From assembly GCA_016791265.1 (NCBI GenBank), contig JAEUMY010000023.1, positions 310,001 through 374,000 on the forward strand: DNA of 64,000 nucleotides. Reading direction: 5' to 3'. This DNA comes from Betaproteobacteria bacterium. Lineage in GTDB: Bacteria > Pseudomonadota > Gammaproteobacteria > Burkholderiales > Usitatibacteraceae. Below, in pieces: positions 47,376 to 55,954 of the stretch. Made by a program: the position numbers and the translations under genes. Every line of letters starts with the position of its first letter. Within the stretch, counting starts at the first letter, position 1. Under the pieces are notes generated by a model, which was given only the letters and a program-made list of their open reading frames with translations, was not told where the DNA came from and searched no databases.

Positions 47376-47773
47376 GCCGCACAACAGCGCTCTCCCGCAA
47401 CCTGCGCAATGCCCCCACAAATGCGGAGTTCCTCGTTTGGCAGAAACTGCGCCACAAACAGATTGAAGGTCATCGGTTTCGGCGCCAACATCCGCTTGCC
47501 GACTTCATCGTCGATTTTGTTTGTCTTGAGAAAAGGCTGGTGGTCGAGATGGATGGTGGCCAGCATGCGGACTCCGCAGCAGATCAGTTTCGAGATGCCT
47601 GGCTTGCAAAGGAAGGCTATCGCGTGTTGCGATTCTGGAATTTTGATGTGATGGAGCACTTGGACGGCGTGATGGAGGCTGTCAGGATTGCATTGGGCGA
47701 AAGGTCTACACCCCCACCCCGGCCCTCCCTCCTCAAGGGGGAGGGAGGGTTCAGCGCGAGGCCGTCGCTGTGA
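47372..47773 (+). CDS. DUF559 endonuclease-like protein (VSR/PD-(D/E)XK fold)
   Basis: A 133-residue protein of the DUF559 family, related to very-short-patch-repair and type II restriction endonucleases. Landmarks: [18 protein letters not shown] (Glu19), [16 protein letters not shown] (Asp48), VVEMDGGQH (Glu59, Asp61) and [13 protein letters not shown]. The activity and target are unknown. ATG 47372 overlaps the ruvC stop, and its stop overlaps the ruvA GTG, so it is inserted without breaking translational coupling. Both flanks are inverted repeats, and its last ~20 residues come from the right one. Confidence 0.88.
   Translation: MSRTTALSRNLRNAPTNAEFLVWQKLRHKQIEGHRFRRQHPLADFIVDFVCLEKRLVVEMDGGQHADSAADQFRDAWLAKEGYRVLRFWNFDVMEHLDGVMEAVRIALGERSTPPPRPSLLKGEGGFSARPSL
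47709..47747 (-). repeat. right inverted repeat of the DUF559 cassette
   Basis: 39 bp, beginning CACCCCCACCCCGGCCC and ending CAAGGGGGAGGGAG; inverted relative to 47329-47367. It lies inside the DUF559 3' coding end. Confidence 0.85.
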
Positions 47774-48348
47774 TCGGGCGCATCAGCGGCCTGCTCGCCG
47801 AAAAAAATCCGCCCCAGGTCGTGGTGGATGTGAATGGCGTGGGCTACGAGATCGACGTGCCCATGAGTACCTTCTATCACCTGCCCGCGACGGGCGAGAA
47901 GGTGACGCTGCATACCCAGCTCATCGTGCGCGAGGATGCGCATCTGCTCTACGGCTTCGGCACCGACGCGGAGCGCGCCACGTTCCGCCAATTGCTCAAG
48001 GTCAGCGGCGTCGGCCCGAAGGTCGCGCTGGCGGTGCTGTCCGGTCTGTCGGTCAATGACCTCGCCGCTGCCGTGGCGACACAGGACACCGCCATGCTGG
48101 TGCGCGTGCCCGGCATCGGCAAGAAGACGGCGGAACGACTCCTGCTCGAGCTGAAGGACAAGGTGGTCGCGGCGCTGCCGGCCTCGGCCGCCGGCTCGGC
48201 CGTACCCAAGGGTAACGACGTGCTCAATGCGTTGCTGGCCCTTGGCTACAATGACCGCGAGGCCCTGTCGGCCATCAAGAATCTGCCCGCTGATCTCTCG
48301 GTGGCCGATGGCATCCGCCAGGCGCTGAAACTGTTGGCGCGGACGTGA
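47770..48348 (+). CDS. ruvA: Holliday junction branch migration protein RuvA
   Basis: Tetrameric junction-binding subunit. The 192 residues show the OB-fold start [12 protein letters not shown], the two helix-hairpin-helix motifs ([20 protein letters not shown] and [19 protein letters not shown]) and the C-terminal RuvB-binding domain ([13 protein letters not shown]). GTG 47770 overlaps the DUF559 stop. RuvB starts 7 bases after its end. Confidence 0.96.
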   Translation: MIGRISGLLAEKNPPQVVVDVNGVGYEIDVPMSTFYHLPATGEKVTLHTQLIVREDAHLLYGFGTDAERATFRQLLKVSGVGPKVALAVLSGLSVNDLAAAVATQDTAMLVRVPGIGKKTAERLLLELKDKVVAALPASAAGSAVPKGNDVLNALLALGYNDREALSAIKNLPADLSVADGIRQALKLLART

Positions 48349-48355
48349 ATCCGTC

Positions 48356-49393
48356 ATGATCGAAGAAGACCGCTTCATCTCCCCCAAGCCTTCCTCTCCC
48401 GCCGAAGAGGCCGCCGAACGCGCCCTGCGGCCCAAGCTGCTGGCCGAATATGTGGGCCAGCAAAAGATCCGCGACCAGCTCTCGATCTTCATCGAGGCCG
48501 CGCGCACCCGCAAGGAATCGCTGGACCACACGCTGCTCTTCGGCCCGCCGGGGCTGGGCAAGACCACGCTCGCGCACATCATCGCGCGCGAGATGGGTGT
48601 GAACCTGAAGCAGACGTCCGGCCCGGTGCTGGAGCGTGCCGGGGATCTGGCCGCGCTGCTGACCAATCTTGAGCCGCATGATGTGCTCTTCATTGATGAA
48701 ATCCATCGCCTGAACCCGGTGGTCGAGGAGATTCTTTACCCCGCGCTGGAGGACTACCAGCTCGACATCATGATCGGCGAAGGTCCGGCTGCGCGTTCGG
48801 TGAAGCTGGATCTGCCGCCGTTCACGCTGGTCGGCGCCACCACGCGCGCCGGCATGCTGACCAATCCGTTGCGCGATCGCTTCGGCATCGTGGCGCGGCT
48901 CGAGTTCTATAACGCGGCCGAGTTGCAGACCATCGTCGCCCGGTCGGCGACCTTGCTGGGCGTGGACATGGCGGACGATGGCGCGCTGGAAATCGCGGCA
49001 CGCGCCCGCGGCACGCCGCGGATCGCCAACCGCTTGCTCCGTCGCGTGCGCGATTACGCAGAGGTGAAGGCCGATGGCAAGGTGACCAAGGCTGTCGCCG
49101 ACAGGGCGCTACGCATGCTGGATGTGGATGCGATTGGCCTCGATCTCATGGACCGCAAGCTGCTTCTGGCCGTCATCGAGAAATTCAACGGCGGCCCCGT
49201 CGGCGTGGAGAATCTGGCCGCCGCTATCGGCGAAGAGCGCGACACTATCGAGGATGTCCTGGAACCTTTCCTGATTCAGCAAGGCTACCTGCAGCGCACG
49301 CCGCGCGGACGCATGGCGACCCCGTTGGCGTACCAGCATTTCGGCATTGCCGGCATGCCGTCGTCCGGACGCAACGAAGGCGAGCTCTTCTGA
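48356..49393 (+). CDS. ruvB: Holliday junction branch migration DNA helicase RuvB
   Basis: AAA+ motor of RuvAB. The 345 residues have Walker [12 protein letters not shown] (near 62-72), Walker [10 protein letters not shown], sensor [16 protein letters not shown], and the C-terminal winged helix ([21 protein letters not shown]). The stop overlaps the ybgC ATG by 1 base, linking ruv and tol operons. Confidence 0.97.
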   Translation: MIEEDRFISPKPSSPAEEAAERALRPKLLAEYVGQQKIRDQLSIFIEAARTRKESLDHTLLFGPPGLGKTTLAHIIAREMGVNLKQTSGPVLERAGDLAALLTNLEPHDVLFIDEIHRLNPVVEEILYPALEDYQLDIMIGEGPAARSVKLDLPPFTLVGATTRAGMLTNPLRDRFGIVARLEFYNAAELQTIVARSATLLGVDMADDGALEIAARARGTPRIANRLLRRVRDYAEVKADGKVTKAVADRALRMLDVDAIGLDLMDRKLLLAVIEKFNGGPVGVENLAAAIGEERDTIEDVLEPFLIQQGYLQRTPRGRMATPLAYQHFGIAGMPSSGRNEGELF

Positions 49394-49863
49394 TGCCGAG
49401 CACGTTGCCCAAGTCCGCCCGGCGCGCCGCCGCGAAGCCGCTCCTGCAACCCGATTTGTTCGGTTTCGCGTTTCCCATCCGAGTGTATTTCGAGAGCACG
49501 GATGCGGGCGGCGTGGTCTATCACGGCGAATATTTGAAATTCCTCGAGCGCGCCCGCACGGAGTGGCTGCGCAAACTCGGCTTCACCCACCAGGCGCTGG
49601 CGAGGAAGCATGGCGTGGTGTTCGTGGCCTCGGGCATCGCGGCGGACTTTGTCCGCCCGGCGAAACTCGACGACAGTCTCGCTGTCGGTGTTCAGGTGGA
49701 GCAGGTGGGCAAGGTGCGGGTCATTTTCCATCAGGAAATTCGCAATGATGTGGACGATGTGCTGGTGCGCGCCCGCGTGACCATCGCATGCGTCAGTGTG
49801 GATGGCTTCAAGCCCGTTCCCATTCCGGCGGAACTGGCCAAAAAACTGGAGGCGGCGACTTGA
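49393..49863 (+). CDS. ybgC: tol-pal system acyl-CoA thioesterase
   Basis: A 156-residue hotdog-fold thioesterase. The core begins FAFPIRVYFESTDAGGVVYHGEYLKFLERARTEWL (in parts; catalytic Asp near 35), the hallmark of YbgC. There is an N-terminal basic extension of ~20 residues (PKSARRAAAKP). It precedes tolQ, whose TTG start overlaps its stop. Confidence 0.94.
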   Translation: MPSTLPKSARRAAAKPLLQPDLFGFAFPIRVYFESTDAGGVVYHGEYLKFLERARTEWLRKLGFTHQALARKHGVVFVASGIAADFVRPAKLDDSLAVGVQVEQVGKVRVIFHQEIRNDVDDVLVRARVTIACVSVDGFKPVPIPAELAKKLEAAT

Positions 49864-50537
49864 ACGTTTCGCAAGACATGGAACTCATCCAGCTCGTGAT
49901 GCAGGCGAGCCTCGTGGTGAAAATCGTGATGGGCATCCTGGTGCTGGCGTCGCTGATGTCCTGGTGGTACATCTTCATGAAGCTCTTCAGCCTGCGCCGC
50001 GCGCGCATCGAGGCCGACGAATTCGAGGCGCATTTCTGGGGCGGCAACGATCTCGTCGGCATCTACCAGAACGCCGCCAACCGCATCGACGAGATCGACG
50101 GCATGGAGCGAATATTCGCAGCCGGCTTCAAGGAATTCATGAAGTCGAAGAACCGCGCAGGCGGCGACATCGGCGCCCTCATGGATGGTGTGCGCCGCGC
50201 GATGAAGGCCACGTTTCAGCGCGAGCTCGATCATCTCGAGTCGCATCTTTCGTTTCTCGCCACCGTGGGTTCGGTGAGCCCGTACATCGGCCTCCTCGGC
50301 ACGGTGTGGGGCATCATGCACGCCTTCCGCAGCCTGTCCAACGTCGCCCAGGCCACACTCGCGTCCGTCGCACCCGGCATCGCGGAGGCGCTTATCGCAA
50401 CCGCCATCGGCCTCTTCGCCGCCATCCCGGCCGTCATCGCCTACAACCGCTTCACCGCGCAGATCGACCGCCTCGCCAATCGCTACGAGAGCTTCATGGA
50501 AGAGGTCACCAACATCCTGCAGAGGCAGGCGCACTGA
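49860..50537 (+). CDS. tolQ: Tol-Pal system proton-channel subunit
   Basis: Inner-membrane subunit that with TolR powers outer-membrane constriction. The 225 residues have three helices (about 15-38, 130-155, 170-190) and the TolQ/ExbB stretch VGSVSPYIGLLGTVWGIM. TTG 49860 gives (M)NVSQDMELIQL, the family's usual start, with GGAGG 8 bases upstream; ATG 49878 would remove it. The start overlaps the ybgC stop (TTGA). The palindrome encodes RIFA in MERIFAAGFKEF, where relatives read a similar xxIFxxGFKEF. Confidence 0.94.
   Translation: MNVSQDMELIQLVMQASLVVKIVMGILVLASLMSWWYIFMKLFSLRRARIEADEFEAHFWGGNDLVGIYQNAANRIDEIDGMERIFAAGFKEFMKSKNRAGGDIGALMDGVRRAMKATFQRELDHLESHLSFLATVGSVSPYIGLLGTVWGIMHAFRSLSNVAQATLASVAPGIAEALIATAIGLFAAIPAVIAYNRFTAQIDRLANRYESFMEEVTNILQRQAH
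50108..50119. repeat. iterated palindrome GCGAATATTCGC
   Basis: Perfect copy in tolQ, read as Arg-Ile-Phe-Ala. Confidence 0.95.
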
Positions 50538-50965
50538 TGCCCGCGATCGGTCGCGGCCGAAGGGGCCGGCGCGCCATGAGCGACATCAACGTCGTGCCGT
50601 ACATCGACGTGATGCTCGTGCTGCTCATCATCTTCATGGTCTGCGCGCCATTGTTGGTGCCGGGGCAGATCGACCTGCCTTCCATCGGCCAGAGCGGCAA
50701 CCCGCCGGTCGCGCCGCTGGAAGTGCGGTTGAAGAAAGATGCCTCCATCCTGCTGGTCGACCGCCAGTCTGGCGGCAATGAGGAACCGATTGATCGACGC
50801 GATTTGGTGAAGCGCGTGCAAGCGCTGCAGAAGGCGCGGCCCGACATGGCCGTCGTCATCGCCGCCGACAAGAACCTGCGCTATGAGGAAGTGCTGCGCG
50901 TGATGGACGTGCTTCAGCAGAACAAGGTGAAGCGCGTTGGCCTGCTGGTGAAGCCGGAGCGCTGA
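50537..50965 (+). CDS. tolR: Tol-Pal system subunit TolR
   Basis: A 142-residue membrane protein with one helix containing the proton-sensing Asp (SDINVVPYIDVMLVLLIIFMV in parts, residues 14-35) and a periplasmic domain. ATG 50537 overlaps the tolQ stop. Its N-terminal tail is very basic (GRGRRGRRAM). It is followed 7 bases later by tolA. Confidence 0.94.
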   Translation: MPAIGRGRRGRRAMSDINVVPYIDVMLVLLIIFMVCAPLLVPGQIDLPSIGQSGNPPVAPLEVRLKKDASILLVDRQSGGNEEPIDRRDLVKRVQALQKARPDMAVVIAADKNLRYEEVLRVMDVLQQNKVKRVGLLVKPER

Positions 50966-50972
50966 CGTCCGG

Positions 50973-51761
50973 ATGAGCGCCGCCGCCCTGCAACAGCGTC
51001 CCGAGCCGGGCAAGATTCCCGCTTTTTTCCTGGCGGCGTTGGTGCATGCGGGCTTTGTCGCGGTGCTGGTGTTTGGCGTGAGCTGGCAAACCAAGGCGCC
51101 GATCCCGCTCGCCGCCGAGCTGTGGAGCAGCCTGCCCACGATACCCGCGCCAGAGCCGCCACCCCCGGCGCCCGAGCCCGACCCGCCGACCGTCGAACCC
51201 AAGCCTGAGCCGCCGAAACCGGAGCCGGTCAAAGTCGAGCCACCCCAGCCGACCAAAGCCGAGATTGAGCTGAAGAAAAAGATCGAGAAGGACAAGGAAA
51301 AGGCGGAAAAGCAGAAGCAGGAGAAGGCGCTGGCCGAGAAGAAGAAGCGCGAGGCCGACGAGAAGAAGCGCAAGGAAGACGAGAAGCGCTTGGCCGAGGA
51401 GAAAGCCAGGAAGGCGCAGGAAGCCAAGGCGAAAGCGGAAGCCGACGCGGCGGCGCGGGCGGCCGCCACGCGGCAGCAGAAATTGCTCGACGACTGGGCC
51501 AACCAGATTCGCGGACTCATCCGTTCAAGAGCCAATGTGCCGGATTCGGTGACCGGCGCCCCGGAAATTCAGGTGCGACTGAAACTCCTGGTCACGGGCG
51601 CGGTCTTCGAGGCGGTGGTGGTCAAGCGCTCCGGGAACGGCGTGTATGATGATTCGATCGAACGCGCCATCGCCGGCATCCGCCAATGGCCCACGCCCGC
51701 CGACCCGGACGTGTTCCGCAACAACCGTGAAATCACCCTGAACATCAAGCACGAAAAATGA
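50973..51761 (+). CDS. tolA: Tol-Pal system envelope protein TolA
   Basis: Spans the periplasm between TolQR and Pal/TolB. The 262 residues: one N-terminal membrane helix (about 17-37, FFLAALVHAGFVAVLVFGV), a Pro/Glu-rich stretch (45-95), a long Lys/Glu/Ala helix (about 96-170), and a C-terminal TonB-like domain (LLDDWANQIRGLIRSRAN and GVYDDSIERAIAG). The stop overlaps the tolB ATG by 4 bases. Confidence 0.93.
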   Translation: MSAAALQQRPEPGKIPAFFLAALVHAGFVAVLVFGVSWQTKAPIPLAAELWSSLPTIPAPEPPPPAPEPDPPTVEPKPEPPKPEPVKVEPPQPTKAEIELKKKIEKDKEKAEKQKQEKALAEKKKREADEKKRKEDEKRLAEEKARKAQEAKAKAEADAAARAAATRQQKLLDDWANQIRGLIRSRANVPDSVTGAPEIQVRLKLLVTGAVFEAVVVKRSGNGVYDDSIERAIAGIRQWPTPADPDVFRNNREITLNIKHEK

Positions 51762-53029
51762 AGCGAATCGCCTTCACCCTCTGGTCTCTGGCCCTGTTCG
51801 CCGCCGCCGCGGCGCATGCCCAGCTCACCATCGACATCACCACCAGCGCCGGCAAGCAAATCCCAGTGGCCATCGTCCCCTTCGGCAACGAGGACGCGAC
51901 CCAGTCGGTGACGCCGGTCATCAGCGCGGACTTGGCCCGCACCGGCTTGTTCAAGGTCATCCCGGGCACCGGTGTCACGCCGCCCCCCACCGAGCCCTCG
52001 GAAATCAACTTCGCCGATTGGACCGCCAAGAACGCCGAGGCCCTGGTCATCGGCTCGCTGCGTCCCGCGCCGGGCGGGCAGCTGGATGTTCGCTTCCGCC
52101 TCTTCGACGTGGCCCGGCAGATGCAATTGGCGAGCTTTTCCTACGTGGTGCAGCCGGCGCAACTCCGCGCGACGGCCCACAAGATCGCCGACGAGATTTA
52201 CGAGAAGCTCACCGGCGACAAAGGCGTGTTCTCGACCCGCATCGCGTATGTCATCAAGCGCGGACAGCGCTACGAATTGCAGGTCGCCGACGCCGACGGC
52301 GCCAATGCGCAGACGGTGCTGGCGTCCGGGCAGTCCATCATTTCGCCCAAATGGTCGCCGGACGGTACGCGCCTCGCATATGTGTCGTTCGAAAGCGAGA
52401 AGGCGACGGTGGTCGTGCAAAATCTCGCGACCGGCGAGCGCCGCACCGTGGCGAATTTCTTCGGCAACAACAGCGCGCCGGCCTGGTCCCCGGACGGCAA
52501 GACGCTCGCCGTCACGCTGACCAAGGACGGCACATCGCAGATCTACCTGATCCCCGCCACGGGCGGCGCGCCGCGCCGCATCACCGAGAGTGCCGCCATC
52601 GACACCGAGGCGGACTGGTCGCCCGACGGCGCCTACATCGCCTTCATCTCCGACCGGTCCGGCGGCCCGCAGATTTATCGCGTGCCGGTCACCGGTGGCC
52701 AGCCACAGCGACTCACGTTCGAGGGCAGCTACAACGTCACGCCGCGCGTGAGCCCGGACAGCCGCTCGATCGCCTATGTGCAGCGCGACGACGGCAAGTT
52801 CCGCATCGCGCTGCTCGACATCGCAAGCGGTCAAAGCACCGTGCTCTCCGACGGTCCGCTGGACGAGTCGCCGAGTTTCGCGCCCAACGGCCGCGTCGTC
52901 CTCTATGAATCCACCACCGGAGGGCGAGGCAGTCTGGCCGCCGTCTCCGCGGATGGTCGGGTGAAGCAGCGGCTCACCGCCGCCAGCGGCGATGTGCGCG
53001 ACCCGGCCTGGGGGCCGTTTGTGAAGTAA
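51758..53029 (+). CDS. tolB: Tol-Pal system beta-propeller protein
   Basis: Periplasmic protein that competes for Pal. The 423 residues have a signal peptide (1-21, ending AHAQ), the N-terminal D1 domain (IPVAIVPFGNEDA) and a six-bladed propeller with repeated WSPDGTRLAYVS-type motifs (WSPDG at four blades). It is 81 bases upstream of pal. Confidence 0.95.
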   Translation: MKRIAFTLWSLALFAAAAAHAQLTIDITTSAGKQIPVAIVPFGNEDATQSVTPVISADLARTGLFKVIPGTGVTPPPTEPSEINFADWTAKNAEALVIGSLRPAPGGQLDVRFRLFDVARQMQLASFSYVVQPAQLRATAHKIADEIYEKLTGDKGVFSTRIAYVIKRGQRYELQVADADGANAQTVLASGQSIISPKWSPDGTRLAYVSFESEKATVVVQNLATGERRTVANFFGNNSAPAWSPDGKTLAVTLTKDGTSQIYLIPATGGAPRRITESAAIDTEADWSPDGAYIAFISDRSGGPQIYRVPVTGGQPQRLTFEGSYNVTPRVSPDSRSIAYVQRDDGKFRIALLDIASGQSTVLSDGPLDESPSFAPNGRVVLYESTTGGRGSLAAVSADGRVKQRLTAASGDVRDPAWGPFVK

Positions 53030-53110
53030 ACTGTTGCCAGAACAACAACATGCTGGCCGCCGCCGAATCCATTGCAATCCGAAGGCAATCCACATAGAAG
53101 GAGTGAACGC

Positions 53111-53656
53111 ATGAACAAAACTTATCGAATCGTTCCGGCTCTCGCTGCCGCTCTCCTGCTGGCAGCATGCGGCAGCACCCCGAAAACGGAAGCCCCGGCG
53201 CCGGTGGATAACCGCACCGCCCAGCCGCCCGCGCCGCCGCCTTCACAGCAGCCGACAGCCAGCACCACGACGCCGCGCCCCGTCACGGCCAACCCGCTGG
53301 ATGATCCGCGAGGCGTGCTGGCCGGCCGCAGCGTGTTCTTCGACTACGACAGCAACGTGGTGAAGCCCGAGGGCCAGACGCTGGTCAAGGCGCACGCCGA
53401 CTACATGAAGCAGTTTCCCGGTGCGCGCATCGCGCTCGAGGGCAACACTGACGAGCGCGGCTCGCGTGAGTACAACTTGGCGCTCGGCCAGCGTCGCGCC
53501 GACGCGGTGAAGCAGATCATGACCTTGGTGGGTGTGTCCGGTGATCGCATCGAGACCGTGAGCTTCGGTGAAGAAAAGCCGAAGGCGCCTGGTCATGACG
53601 AGGCCGCGTGGTCGCAAAACCGCCGTGCCGACATCGTGTACAAGGTCAAGAATTGA
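53111..53656 (+). CDS. pal: peptidoglycan-associated lipoprotein
   Basis: Outer-membrane lipoprotein binding peptidoglycan. The 181 residues: lipobox LLAAC (Cys20), Pro/Thr-rich linker, and an OmpA-like domain with SVFFDYDSNVVKPEG and EGNTDERGSREYNLALGQRRA (in parts). ATG 53111 has AAGGAG upstream. The stop overlaps the cpoB TTG. Confidence 0.95.
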   Translation: MNKTYRIVPALAAALLLAACGSTPKTEAPAPVDNRTAQPPAPPPSQQPTASTTTPRPVTANPLDDPRGVLAGRSVFFDYDSNVVKPEGQTLVKAHADYMKQFPGARIALEGNTDERGSREYNLALGQRRADAVKQIMTLVGVSGDRIETVSFGEEKPKAPGHDEAAWSQNRRADIVYKVKN

Positions 53657-54471
53657 TCAAGCGACACGTCACCGCCGTCCTGCTGGCCTGTGCCTCGCTG
53701 GGGTGTGTCCCGGCGGCACAGGCCGGTTTGTTTGATGACGATGAGGCCAGAAAGCAGATCGCCGATCTCAGAAAGCAGGTCGGCGACGACAAGCTCGCCA
53801 CGGAGGCGAAGCTTGCCAAGCTGGACGAGGCCATCAAGAGTCTGGGCGTCATTCAGCTTTTGCAGCAGATCGAGATGCTCAATGCCGAGATCGCCAAGTT
53901 GCGCGGTCAGATCGAGGTGCTGAATTTCCAGAACGAGCAGTTGCAAAAGCGCCAGCGCGATTTCTATGTCGATCTCGACACGCGCATTCGCAGTCTGGAA
54001 GGCGGCAAGCCTGGTTCGGCGCCCGCCGCGGAAGCCGCGCCGACCAGTGCCGTCGCGGCCGTTAACACACGACCCGTCGCCCCGCCCAACCCCGCCGCCG
54101 AGAACAAGGCGTACGACGCGGCGCAGAATCTGTTCAAGAAGGGTGACTTCACCCGTGCGGTTGAAGCCTTCAGCAGCTTCCTGCAAACCTACCCGGGCAG
54201 CACGCTGGCCGCCAACGCGCAGTATTGGATTGGCATCAGCCACTTCAATCTGAAGGACTACAAAAACGCCCAGGCCGCGCAGGAAAGTCTGATCAAGCTG
54301 TATCCCGAGTCCAACAAATTGCCCGACGCGCTGCTCGCCATCGGGTCCATCCAGATCGAGCAGTCCGACCTCGGTTCGGCGCGCAACACGCTCGAAGACA
54401 TCATCGCCAAATACCCCGGCACCGAAGCCGCCGCCAAGGCGCGCACCCGGTTGCAGTCGCTCAGGCGTTAG
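53653..54471 (+). CDS. cpoB: cell division coordinator CpoB (YbgF)
   Basis: Periplasmic protein coordinating Tol-Pal with peptidoglycan synthesis. The 272 residues: signal peptide (1-24, ending AQA), a trimerising coiled coil (about 28-115, LLQQIEMLNAEIAKLRGQ in part), an Ala/Pro linker, and three TPR units (YDAAQNLFKKGDFTRA and repeats, 150-272). TTG 53653 overlaps the pal stop (TTGA); no ATG fits the signal peptide. Confidence 0.92.
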   Translation: MIKRHVTAVLLACASLGCVPAAQAGLFDDDEARKQIADLRKQVGDDKLATEAKLAKLDEAIKSLGVIQLLQQIEMLNAEIAKLRGQIEVLNFQNEQLQKRQRDFYVDLDTRIRSLEGGKPGSAPAAEAAPTSAVAAVNTRPVAPPNPAAENKAYDAAQNLFKKGDFTRAVEAFSSFLQTYPGSTLAANAQYWIGISHFNLKDYKNAQAAQESLIKLYPESNKLPDALLAIGSIQIEQSDLGSARNTLEDIIAKYPGTEAAAKARTRLQSLRR

Positions 54472-54477
54472 TTCAAA

Positions 54478-54489
54478 GCGAATATTCGC
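54478..54489. repeat. iterated palindrome GCGAATATTCGC
   Basis: Perfect copy in the 19-base gap between cpoB and queE, ending 1 base before the queE ATG. Confidence 0.95.
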
Positions 54490-54490
54490 C

Positions 54491-55219
54491 ATGCTGTTCA
54501 CCAAGATTCCTGCCGCTGTCCTCAGCGCCGCCGAAGGGAAAAGAGCCAGCCTGTCCAAGGAGACACCCGGCCGCGTTGATTCGACGCTGCGCATCAACGA
54601 GATATTTCTTTCGTTGCAGGGGGAAACCAGTCGCACCGGGCTCCCCACCGTGTTCGTGCGCCTCACCGGCTGCCCCTTGCGCTGCGGGTATTGCGATACG
54701 GCGTACGCCTTTCACGAGGGCGGCACCCGCGGCATCGATGAGGTGATGGCGGACGTGGCAATGCACGGCACGCCCTTCGTCTGCGTCACCGGCGGCGAGC
54801 CGCTGGCACAACGTGGCTGCCTCACACTACTCAGGCGTCTCGCGGACGCCGGCTACTCCGTCTCGCTGGAAACCTCTGGTGCACTGGATATCAGCGAGGT
54901 CGATGCGCGCATCTCGCGCATCGTGGACATCAAGACGCCCGGCTCGGGCGAAGTGGACAAGAACCGCTGGGAGAACATCCCGTTGCTCACGGCGCATGAT
55001 GAGGTCAAGTTCGTCCTGTGCGGCCAAGCTGACTATGAGTGGGCCGCAGGCGTCACTCGCGAATATTCGCTGGCGGAGAAATGTCCCGTGCTGTTCTCGC
55101 CCAGCCATGCTGATGTGCGGCCGGCCGACCTCGCGGCGTGGATTTTGCGCGACAAGCTGCCCGTGCGCATGCAGGTCCAGTTGCACAAGATTCTCTGGGG
55201 CGAGGCGCGTGGACGATGA
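54491..55219 (+). CDS. queE: 7-carboxy-7-deazaguanine synthase
   Basis: Radical-SAM enzyme of queuosine synthesis. The cluster motif is C61-x3-C65-x2-C68 (GCPLRCGYC), followed by VTGGEPLAQ and [10 protein letters not shown]. The 242-residue frame starts at ATG 54491, giving ~30 residues before the conserved [15 protein letters not shown]; no better ATG/GTG/TTG lies between, so the extension may be real. The iterated palindrome sits where a Shine-Dalgarno should be. One more palindrome (EYS, near 192) is in the gene. Its stop overlaps queC. Confidence 0.92.
   Translation: MLFTKIPAAVLSAAEGKRASLSKETPGRVDSTLRINEIFLSLQGETSRTGLPTVFVRLTGCPLRCGYCDTAYAFHEGGTRGIDEVMADVAMHGTPFVCVTGGEPLAQRGCLTLLRRLADAGYSVSLETSGALDISEVDARISRIVDIKTPGSGEVDKNRWENIPLLTAHDEVKFVLCGQADYEWAAGVTREYSLAEKCPVLFSPSHADVRPADLAAWILRDKLPVRMQVQLHKILWGEARGR
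55059..55070. repeat. iterated palindrome GCGAATATTCGC
   Basis: Perfect copy in queE, read in the Glu-Tyr-Ser frame. Confidence 0.95.
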
Positions 55220-55896
55220 GTCCCCTGATGCGCGCCGTCGTCCTTGTCTCCGGCGGCCTTGACTCCGCCACCACGCTCGCGATTGCGAAGGAGCACGGCT
55301 TCACCTGCCACGCGCTGTCGGTGGACTACGGCCAGCGGCATCGCGCCGAGCTGGACGCGGCGCGCACGGTCGCGTTGTCGCAGGGCGCGGTGGAGCATCG
55401 GGTGGTGCGGGTGGACCTTTCCGGCTGGGGCGGGTCGGCGCTCACCGATGCGAATATTCGCGTGCCGACCGAAGCCTGCGAAGGCATTCCCGTCACCTAC
55501 GTCCCGGCGCGCAACACCATCATGCTGTCGCTGGCATTGGGCTGGGCCGAGGTGCTGAAGGCGGACGCGATTTTCTGCGGCGCCAACGCGGTGGACTATT
55601 CCGGCTATCCCGATTGCCGGCCCGAGTACTTCACCGCGTTCCAGCAGCTCGCTCGGCTCGCCACCAAGGTGGGCGTGGAGGGGGCGGCCATCCGCATCGA
55701 GACGCCCATCATCGGCCTCTCAAAAGCGGAAATCATTCGCGAAGGCCGGCGGCTGGGCGTGGACTACAGCGGCACCGTATCCTGCTATCAGGCCAACGAG
55801 GCGGGCGAAGCCTGCGGCCGCTGCGATGCCTGCCGCCTGCGCCGCGAAGGGTTCGAGCGCGAGGGTCTGGCCGATCCCACGCGCTACGCCGCCTGA
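55216..55896 (+). CDS. queC: 7-cyano-7-deazaguanine synthase
   Basis: Converts CDG, the QueE product, to preQ0. The 226 residues have the PP-loop [13 protein letters not shown] (8-20), [22 protein letters not shown] and the zinc-binding cysteines near the end (TVSCYQ, CGRCDAC). ATG 55216 overlaps the queE stop by 4 bases. The palindrome encodes ANIR near 79-82. Confidence 0.96.
   Translation: MSPLMRAVVLVSGGLDSATTLAIAKEHGFTCHALSVDYGQRHRAELDAARTVALSQGAVEHRVVRVDLSGWGGSALTDANIRVPTEACEGIPVTYVPARNTIMLSLALGWAEVLKADAIFCGANAVDYSGYPDCRPEYFTAFQQLARLATKVGVEGAAIRIETPIIGLSKAEIIREGRRLGVDYSGTVSCYQANEAGEACGRCDACRLRREGFEREGLADPTRYAA
55450..55461. repeat. iterated palindrome GCGAATATTCGC
   Basis: Perfect copy in queC, read as Ala-Asn-Ile-Arg. 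Confidence 0.95.
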
Positions 55897-55954
55897 CCGC
55901 CTGCGGACGGCGGGCGACTACAATAGCGATACGCATTTCAATCTGATCGCGTTC

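Noticed and set aside
54472..54490. preQ1 riboswitch upstream of queE
   Set aside because: Only 19 bases separate cpoB and queE, filled by the palindrome; no room for an aptamer.
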